Source of the DNA: Vitis vinifera
Taxonomy: Eukaryota > Streptophyta > Magnoliopsida > Vitales > Vitaceae
Reading direction: 5' to 3'
DNA length: 64,000 nucleotides
NCBI RefSeq assembly: GCF_030704535.1
Contig: NC_081822.1
Location: 2,843,001-2,907,000 of the forward strand
The notes under the pieces were generated by a model. It made no database searches and had not been told where the DNA came from. It worked only from the letters and a program-made list of their open reading frames with translations. The stretch's first letter is position 1. Every line of letters starts with the position of its first letter. A program made the translations under genes and the position numbers. Positions 56,218 through 64,000 of this stretch are shown piece after piece.

Positions 56218-57418
56218 TTGATCATTCATAAATATGAATTTATTATTAATATATCATTAACATGGAGAGTTATTCATTTAACATAAACCCTTTTATTTCA
56301 CATATTTTTCCCATAGAATACTGAAAAAATATATTTTGAATATAGAATTATTATTAATTTATTTATTATCTATGTGTATCGTCAAATAAATTTTGTTCCC
56401 CTATGTCATGTATTTAAAATACAGCCTATATTTTTGAATTATTTTAAAGATACATGAGTATGAAATCATTATTAAGGACATGAAATATCAAATAAAATAA
56501 TACGAAAAATTATTTATTATGAAAGTTATATGAATATAACAACATAATAAACATTAATATTATATAAATCCACTATATGAATGATTATAAAAAAAAAGCT
56601 AATTGTACTTAGAGGTGAAAAATATTAGTTTAAAATCATAATTTTATGCCATAAAGGCATTCACTCTATTAAAAAAAAAAACAAAATAATCCAAAATATA
56701 ATTTTAATAATTTCTCAAATATATTGCTAGACATTTTTCACATTTTTTTATTCATAATATTTTAAAAATAGAAAATAATTTTTTTGTTTCTTCATTAAGA
56801 AGGTTCTCATGTTAATACAAAAAAAAAAAAAAAAGTTCAATGAAAGGGTGATTTGGGTTTCATAAAGAAGATTCATCAACCGTGAAAAGGAAGGCAACCT
56901 CCAAAAGAAATAAGATTATTCAAGAGATGGTCGGCCATGCTTTTGTGGCCAAACAGATAAAAGAATACGTGAATAATAAGATTAAGTGGGGACCCACGTC
57001 AGCCAATCGCAAGCCCACCCACTCAGTTGACCTGGTATATACCAGACTTACCCCGGTTTCCAAACAGCAACAAATTAAATATATATCTTAAGATCTCGAC
57101 ACGTGTCACAATTTTGATCCGTATCATGGTGTGTTCGCGCCTGATTAAAATGAGTAACCGAAAACTGGGACACGAGCGCAGTGAACTTTTGAAATGACAT
57201 CGGTGTCCTCAAAACGATACAAAAGGGTGAGGCTTTGTAAGGGTGTTTGCGTACTTTGACGTCAGAGACTTCTGCTGTTCTGCACTTGTGCATTGCTTTT
57301 GGTTTGCCCGACTTTTCCCCTTCGAAAAATGCATCGTCTGAAAGCTTGAGACCAGAGTCTACTTCTCGCTGTAAGGCGCGGATTGCAGAGACGAGAGAGA
57401 GAGAGGGAGGAGGTGGAG
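56218..57418. other. Spacer and 5' flank of BTB gene
   Basis: AT-rich up to about 56870. The last 400 bp are of ordinary composition, with GA-rich leader sequence at 57390-57418, and likely include the BTB gene promoter. ORFs at 56882-57091 and 57075-57443 show no domain. Confidence 0.45.
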
Positions 57419-59885
57419 ATGGGGGATTCAAAGGTGGAGACAATCTCGAGACTAGCTCAGTGGAGGATCGACAACTTTGGACCCTGTTCCTTCAAAAAGT
57501 CCGATCCATTCAAGGTCGGAATCTGGAACTGGTACAACTTTCTGTGACTCAGCTCTCTGTGTGATCACTTATGGTTTATTTTGATAGTTGTATGTGTTGT
57601 TTTGGTTTTCGAAACGATGGGTTTGTGTTGGTTTCTGGGTTGGATTGAGTTTGATTTGTCTCTGTCCTGATTGGAATCTCAGGCACTTATCTATTGAGAA
57701 GAATAGGTATATGTATATTCGTCTATTTCCGGAGCCCTCCAGAGCTTCAAAAGAACAGCCTCCTATAGCTAGATTTGTTCTCCGCGTCTCCAATTCCGCC
57801 GCCTCCAGGAGGCCGTACATCTCCCCTAGTATGCACTTCCGTTACTATTGATTCTTCTCTCTTCTATGTATATAGTTTCTTGACGATGATAAACTTCTAT
57901 TGTGCTTATTTATTAAATCGTGGGTTGCGTGGATTTTTTCCTTTACTGGCAATTGGAATTTTCTTGAATGGTTTGGGATTTTGGTGCTGAAATTTAAATT
58001 ATGTTTGATTCTATCTTAAAGTTCACTGAACAAAATACTGGGATTTGTGTGGGCAAAACTGAATCAAAAGACAGAGATGATAATAATTAATAAGCCACAG
58101 GGGATGGAAGACCAGACGAAGGGGAGTATGATCTACTTAGATTAACAAATCCATGTGTTAAAGCAGTGTGCAACTTCTCCCCAAAGAAATAAGTATTGCA
58201 AAATTACATTGATTCTCAACTAAGAGTAAAAGCAAGGATAGGGAACAAGACTGATTCCTTAATCAGAATATTAAAAACAACCAAATGTAAGAATCACTGT
58301 CCTTCACATTAAAAAAAAAAGACGGTATCACAAGTCCACATACTTGGCAAGTTTTCGTGATCGCCTTGTATGTTCTGGGAAGATTAATGTTACAATTGGA
58401 ATTTTGTTGCTTTTAAGATATATTTGTACAAGTATGACTGTATTAGAACAAAGGGAAATAAGATCAGGTGTGATATGTGCTGGACTTTTTACGAAAACAG
58501 TTGGAATATGTGCTTGATTTACGCATTTGGAAAGAGTGGAATAGAAGATGTTTGAGGATGAGGAAAGTCTGAAGGTAATGGTGAAAAATACCTCTATCGG
58601 TACTTTGTTGGTCTGGCATCTCTTTGGATTCTGATGCTGGTTTCTTTGGTAAGGAGTTGCTGTTTCTTTTGCTTCCTGCTCTTGTCAGCCTTTAGCATGC
58701 TGGTAAATGCATCTTGTATACTTGAGTTGTATCCACATTTTTCTAGATGCTTTTGGATAAATTTTTATTTGGCTACTAAAATAATGTGCTTGACTTGTTA
58801 GCATTCACGAACACAAAATTATGAAACCCTTGTTCTTATCTACTTGGCAGAATCATGCAAAAAACTTTATCCCATCATTTTGCAGATTATTGATAATTAT
58901 TTTCTGAATTTACATGCTTCATTAATTTTCTATTGCTTCATGCTGCAGTTCATGAGAGACTGCTTCGGACCAGTGATGACTTTGTCTGGCCTGTTGATTC
59001 CACCTTTCATGGCCGCTTCGTCATTGATGTCGAGTTTCTGGACTTGAAGATATGCCCATTGAATGTGAGTTCCTTTGTACTCTCCCGCAGCCAAGAACCT
59101 CTTTTTAACATTAAAATGTTGTGATTAACAAATGCAAATTGAATGATGTTTCCTTTAATTTTCCCTCTTCTTTAACCCATTTAAAGGAATAAACTTAATA
59201 GGAAGGTGCTTCCTCTGAAATATATAGTAGAGAAGGTCACATATCACTGAAGTCCAAGTGGCTTTGTGCTAAAACTCAGGGTGGGGAAGCCAGCTCAATA
59301 TGGCCCAGTGATGGAGTGATGCAATCTCTAGCAGCTCAAAGCACTCTTCGGTGCCTCTCTCGCATGCTTAATGAGGCAATCCATGCCGATGTCACCATTA
59401 ACACTGCTGATGGCACTCTAAGAGCTCACAAGGCAATTTTATCAGCAAGTTCCCCTGTGTTCCAAAGCATGTTCCTTCACAACCTCAAGGAGAAGTCGTC
59501 CTCTACAATCGACATAGAAGACTTGTCTCTGGAATCTTGCATGGCTCTACTTAGTTACTTGTATGGCAACATAAAACAAGAGGATTTCTGGAAGCACCGG
59601 CTGGCACTGCTGGGAGCGGCAAACAAGTATGACATTACAGACCTAAAAGATGCCTGTGAGGAAAGCCTATTGGAAGACATCAACTCCGGAAATGTCTTGG
59701 AGAGGCTGCAGGAAGCATGGCTTTACCAGCTTAACAAGCTCAAAAAAGGATGCTTGATGTACTTACTCGATTTTGGTAAGATATATGATGTTAGAGAGGA
59801 AATGAATAACTTCTTCAGGCAGGCTGACAGGGAACTGATGCTGGAGATGTTTCAGGAGGTGCTTACAGTTTGGAAACCAGCTTAA
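57419..59885 (+). CDS. BTB/POZ domain protein, At1g21780-like
   Basis: Four exons, 57419-57531, 57683-57828, 58949-59064 and 59280-59885, give 326 residues. BTB/POZ proteins of this kind act as substrate adaptors of CUL3 ubiquitin ligases. The N-terminal half (MGDSKVETISRLAQWRIDNF to FVIDVEFLDLKICPLN) is a MATH-like sandwich. The BTB fold starts near residue 155 (HADVTINTADGTLRAHKAIL, SASSPVFQSMF, LLSYLYGNI) and leads into an alpha-helical tail ending EMFQEVLTVWKPA. The acceptor at 59278-59279 is preferred because it gives the Arabidopsis protein length I remember (326). An alternative AG at 59200-59201 keeps frame and would add 26 residues. Confidence 0.92.
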
Positions 59886-61169
59886 AAATTGTTACCCACA
59901 GTGTCTTCTCTATCACAAACTGTCTAATGGTGGTTATTGTATATATGCATATAATGAGGATGCTTAGCTTTGGTTTAAAGATCTTGCAAGGTTGAACGTG
60001 GATGAGAGTAGTCCTAAGAATCTATAATATCTATTGAGGGATGTTATTTTCTATGTAATCATCCTATTTAAACATCAATTGGTTGGGTATTTTGATGTTG
60101 AAATACTATTTATGAGACTAAGACCCGTTTGACCATGCTTTTTTTAACTTATTTTTTTTTAAAAAACTGTTTATAAGTTAAAGAATACAAAATAATTTTC
60201 TAATGTTTTATAAAAATAAGTGGGTTTTACAAGTTAAATAATGATTTTTAACAATGTGTTATTTAAAATAAATAATGAATAATGATGAATGTAATATTGT
60301 AAAATGTTTTGATTTAATCTACAACTAGTTAGATTGATCTTTTAAATTTAAAATTATTCTTAAAAAATTTAAATTTTAGTAAAGAATTTAAACTATTAGT
60401 TACATCTTAATTTATAATTTATTTACTTAAATTTAAAAAATATTGTTGTGTGTAGGGGAGAAATGGTAAAATTATCATATATCAATTTTGATGTATTATT
60501 TTTCAATGATTAGATGTATTTTTTTAATTTCAAATTATTTATAAAAATTGTTAAATCTATTAATAAAATCAATATAAAGTGTCACTTGATTTGAAATTTA
60601 TTTTTATAGTGAAAAAATTTATAAAAAATATAATTATGTACATAAAAATAATAATAAAGCCATTATGAACCAATTTTTATCCCTATGTTTTTAGTATTAA
60701 TGAGTTTATTATTTGAAGGATAATGAATTCAACATATTAAATTTTGTTTAATTTAAAACTTATTTACACAATAAAAAAAAAATAGAAAACAATGATTTTA
60801 TGTAGAATAAAAACAATAGAGTTATTTTAGACCAATTTTTATTTATAAATTTCTAATATTGATTGAATCAGTTTTAGTATTTCTTATGATCCATCTGATT
60901 GACAGTTCTAGAAATCATTTTATAATTAGAGTTAAATAATTAAATTAAAACACAAAAGAGAAGATGTTCTAGAAAGTAGAAATACCCGTGGCAAAGAAAT
61001 GGAGATAAAACCTAGAAATGAAAACCTGACGGCTGACGGTACGCGGCCTTCTTTCGTGGGCCGACCGCCTGGTCTGGGCCCAAATCACCAGAGAATCCCG
61101 GAACACTCCAGAAAAACCAATTTTCCTTGAATAGCGGGGAAGAGGGAGAGGCGAAGCTAAAGGGAAAAA
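59886..61169. other. Spacer between BTB and zinc-ribbon genes
   Basis: Starts with the BTB 3' UTR, then AT-rich DNA without genes. At 61025-61169 the composition becomes GC-richer (GGCCGACCGCCTGG), probably the promoter and leader of the next gene. Confidence 0.5.
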
Positions 61170-61478
61170 ATGTTCTTCTTCTTCGTGGGAGGATTAGAAC
61201 AACAGGTCCTGCAAGTACTGAAGAGCGGTGCCGGAAAATGTATAAACTGCGGGTCTAGAGCCGATCTGGTGGACTACGAAAAGGTCCTCAAACTCTTCTT
61301 CGTGCCCGTATGGCGGTGGCCTGGAAAAGAGCCTCTCATGCACTGCCCCGATTGCTTCCTCTTCTTCCCCCCTCCTACTCGTACAGGGCCACTCCTCGAT
61401 GTTCTCCGCTGCGCTTCTTGTGGTCGGCCTGTTGAATCTAACTTCAGATTCTGCCCTTTCTGTGGCTCTGCTCTCTAA
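61170..61478 (+). CDS. Small zinc-ribbon protein, At1g44414-like
   Basis: A single uninterrupted exon encodes 102 residues. Four paired-cysteine knuckles are visible: CINCGS (about 24-29), HCPDCF, CASCGR and CPFCGS at the C-terminus, enough for two zinc ribbons. A hydrophobic, aromatic segment (KLFFVPVWRWPGKE) lies between them. The N-terminus MFFFFVGGLEQQVLQVLKSG is hydrophobic. It matches the layout of the uncharacterised Arabidopsis protein At1g44414 (from memory); no function is known to me. AATAAAG lies at 61548-61554, about 70 bp after the stop. It is convergent with CAO, 608 bp away. Confidence 0.88.
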   Translation: MFFFFVGGLEQQVLQVLKSGAGKCINCGSRADLVDYEKVLKLFFVPVWRWPGKEPLMHCPDCFLFFPPPTRTGPLLDVLRCASCGRPVESNFRFCPFCGSAL

Positions 61479-62086
61479 TTCTCTTATTTTCTCTCCTAGT
61501 GTTTGTTTGCTGTATTTGGACCGTTTTTCTGTTTAATAATATCAATTAATAAAGCACTTATCTTTTCTTGTGCTTCATATTGAATTACACTGTGACTGAC
61601 TGGGCAAATAGCGGTTCTTACATACATCTGACACAGATGGAATTACGAGCAATTGAGAGTGATGAATTTTCATTTATAAAATGAGGACAGAGTGATGCTA
61701 TTATACAGTGACACTGGATCAGAGATCAATGATACTTATTTTGGCTGGAAAGCAATCTTTATGATTCCATTGTTCTCCAAAACAAGTACCAAAAGATGAA
61801 AAAATAAAATAAAATGGATTTGACACTGTACACGAAACAAAAATGAAGGTAGTGTACAGTATCAATTTATTTTACAGGGGCTTTGTCTTGTAGGAACCAT
61901 CTCTTTTCTGCCTCATATTAATTCACAGTTGCCGTTGGGGGTCGCACTGGAAGGATCTTCTTGGTGGGCACCTAACTGCAGAATATATTCAAAGGAGTTA
62001 TAGTTGATGGTCTGCAGAGTTGGGTACTTGGGGGTTGGTTCTGAAGGAGCGGTAATCGAAGTTAGAATATGTAGCTGAAGCTGCAT
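61479..62086. other. Convergent 3' region between zinc-ribbon gene and CAO
   Basis: About 600 bp containing the two 3' UTRs. No ORF or repeat of note. Confidence 0.55.
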
Positions 62087-63930
62087 TTATGTTGATTCAG
62101 TGAAGGGTAATCGCTTAGCTCCTCGTTCCACAGCGTCTCTCCATAGCCTGTACCTCACTCCAAGCTTGTCATATGATACTGGGCAGTTCCACACATTTGC
62201 CCCCATCAGCATCCGGTCTTGTTGTCCAAGTACAAGCCGTAGATCCTCATTCAACACCTGAAAAAAATCACACATCAAGAAATTGTGCAGATAGAGAGAG
62301 GGTGGATAGCATATGGCATTTAACCAGAGTAATGCAGATACAAGAACAGAGCGCCTTAAACTTCATGCTACTATGTCATCTTGAGGAAATTAGTGGGAAG
62401 GAGATTTTACCTTTTCTGCAAAATATCTCCAGAGATATTGCATGAAAGGGATGTGCTGAAGCACAGGAGCAAAGTCCAGTGACATTCTGTACAGTAACCT
62501 TGTCTTGTCTCTTGATGAAGGTAAGCAGACATGGAGCTGATGAAGATGTGTCGCACACTGCTTGGTGCTCTGTCCCTCCAATTTCCCGGGTTTTGAGATA
62601 CCAATGGTTGACAGCACCATACAAGGTGGTCGAAATTCCATATCTATGGGGTAGGGATCCCAGTATCCTTGGAGTCCAGATGCAGGTGTCAAGAATTTTA
62701 CCAAGCTGAGAATTCAGATAATACAAAACTTAAGCTGGATGGGCCCTCCAAAATAACCATGAAATGCAATATTGACAGGAACAAACCTAGGCACGCTCCA
62801 TCCTTTGGCAAAGGTGGATGTATGAGTGAAAGGGGCATGTGCAAGATCCAAAAGGTTATCCAGAAGAAGCCCATGTTCCACTGGAAGTTCCATGACAATC
62901 TGCAATTCCCAAAAAATAATGATAGAAATGAGGAGACCAAAAATGCCTTTTAAGTATTCAAACAACAGAAAGATCTGAATGCATTGATAACATACCTCAG
63001 CATGGATTTTAAATCCTGGTGGAGGTTGTAAAGAAGGAAGGGTGGCTGTTGGAGGATCACTGCCAGGCCAAATCCAGATCATTCCCTCTTGCTCTAAACA
63101 CGGCAATGATTTTATTTTTACATTAAGCAATCGTGTTGACGGCATTTTCTCGCATTTCCCATCTGTTGAGTACTCCCACCCTGAAGTTCATCCATCACAA
63201 AAATTTCCACATGAGCAAACAAATATTTTTTACTTTATGCATTACTAATTGATTTGTCATCTGTTCTTATTAGCAAAACAGGTAAACTTTTGCTTATTTC
63301 CTTTCCCTCTTACTAACCATGGTAAGGACATTGGATACGACCCTCGTTTACTGATCCAAGATGAAGAGGGCATGCTCTATGGGCGCAGGTGTTACGGACA
63401 CATCCAGGTTTCCCATCTTGCCCACGAAAGACAACCCACGGTTCCTCAAAGCAATCAATTGGAATCTGAAACAGAAAAAGGTGAAAACTGTTACAAGGAA
63501 AACTCACAGATTATCACAAGGCCAGATAAGCTATAAATGTTTGCCTCCTCTCTTATTGCTACTTAAGACATTGTTGAGTAGCCACAATGTGGAAAATCTG
63601 TATTTAATCACTAAATATGAGCCTTAGATGTTTGGAAAACTGGCTTACCATGGTATCATCCTTCAGGTCTGTGGAGAAAGCAACAGGGTACCAGAAATTC
63701 TTCAGACGAGGATGGTAAGGCTGAACAGGACCTGAAACATTCAAACTTTTCTGGGGAAGCTTTCTCTTTACCATATCAAGAGATGCTGTGGAAGTACTAG
63801 GAGAAGTTGAAGTTGAAGTTTGATTTGAATCTGCTGTATTTCTGTCTTGTAATAGCCTATCATTAACCAATTCTTCCATGTAAGCCAACTTATCTAAAGC
63901 AGTGCCAACCCTTGCTTCAGATATATGAAC
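62087..63930 (-). CDS. CAO: Chlorophyllide a oxygenase, 3' six exons (partial)
   Basis: Exons 63930-63649, 63465-63318, 63180-62996, 62899-62787, 62705-62411 and 62257-62087 join in phase and encode the C-terminal 397 residues; the N-terminal exons are off the right edge. CAO is a plastid Rieske monooxygenase that turns chlorophyllide a to b in two oxygenation steps. The window covers the end of the regulatory N-part ([15 protein letters not shown]). It also covers the Ser/Thr-rich linker ([16 protein letters not shown]), the Rieske centre ([12 protein letters not shown] and CPYHGW) and the mononuclear iron site ([13 protein letters not shown]). The C-terminus [10 protein letters not shown] is complete. 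No frame break is seen. Confidence 0.97.
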
Positions 63931-64000
63931 CTGTTATTCACAGTCACAAGGAACAAAAAAAAAAATGGCCATGAGATTGCAGTTTCAAAGCATGTACATA
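63931..64000 (-). other. CAO: CAO intron, cut by window edge
   Basis: The acceptor AG (CT on the plus strand at 63931-63932) follows directly. No exon lies in the remaining 70 bp. Confidence 0.8.

Noticed and set aside
62376-62726. Alternative frame over a CAO exon
   Set aside because: Only the frame joining in phase with neighbouring exons has the CAO motifs.

Overview
The window is nuclear DNA of a flowering plant: multi-exon genes with GT/AG introns, very AT-rich intergenic DNA, LTR retrotransposons, hAT-like and MITE-like elements. The proteins and the retrotransposon family look most like grapevine (Vitis). That assignment is recognition from memory, not a database search.

Layout. (1) 764-7123: the 3' exons of a delta-aminolevulinic acid dehydratase gene (HEMB, +), tail-to-tail with a complete IAA-amino acid hydrolase gene of the ILR1/ILL6 type (-). 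(2) 7124-25423: about 18 kb with no convincing gene. It holds an LTR-like fragment, AT-rich inverted-repeat elements, a degenerate duplicated block, short tandem arrays and an hAT-like element. (3) 25424-26942: a complete four-exon O-methyltransferase (COMT-like, +). About 200 bp beyond its stop lies a 4.1-kb Ty1/copia element (27150-31259) with both LTRs, almost no gag, and a pol frame broken by three stops. (4) 31260-35289: AT-rich spacer with a Tourist-like MITE. (5) 35290-50621: an F-box protein gene (FBXO9/FBP7-like, 11 exons, +), a small GNAT-fold acetyltransferase gene (-) and a V-ATPase proteolipid subunit c gene (-). The two minus-strand genes each carry an intron of about 3 kb. (6) 50622-57418: repeat-rich spacer with a 1.2-kb hAT-like element, a likely solo LTR and a second inverted-repeat element. 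(7) 57419-63930: a BTB/POZ protein gene (+), a one-exon zinc-ribbon protein gene (+), and the 3' part of chlorophyllide a oxygenase (CAO, -), which runs off the right edge.

The genes do not form an operon. Two of them (HEMB and CAO) act early and late in chlorophyll synthesis. From memory, the gene order matches two Arabidopsis chromosome 1 segments: HEMB2, ILL6, zinc-ribbon and CAO around At1g443xx-444xx, and FBP7, N-acetyltransferase and BTB around At1g217xx. Here the two sets are interleaved. The most interesting non-genic signal is in the hAT-like element at 51972-53180. It has an exact 8-bp target duplication and arrays of GATATATCG boxes at both ends. Just upstream of a TATA box it also has three exact matches to the plant M-phase-specific activator (MSA) consensus, which suggests cell-cycle-linked transcription of a transposon.
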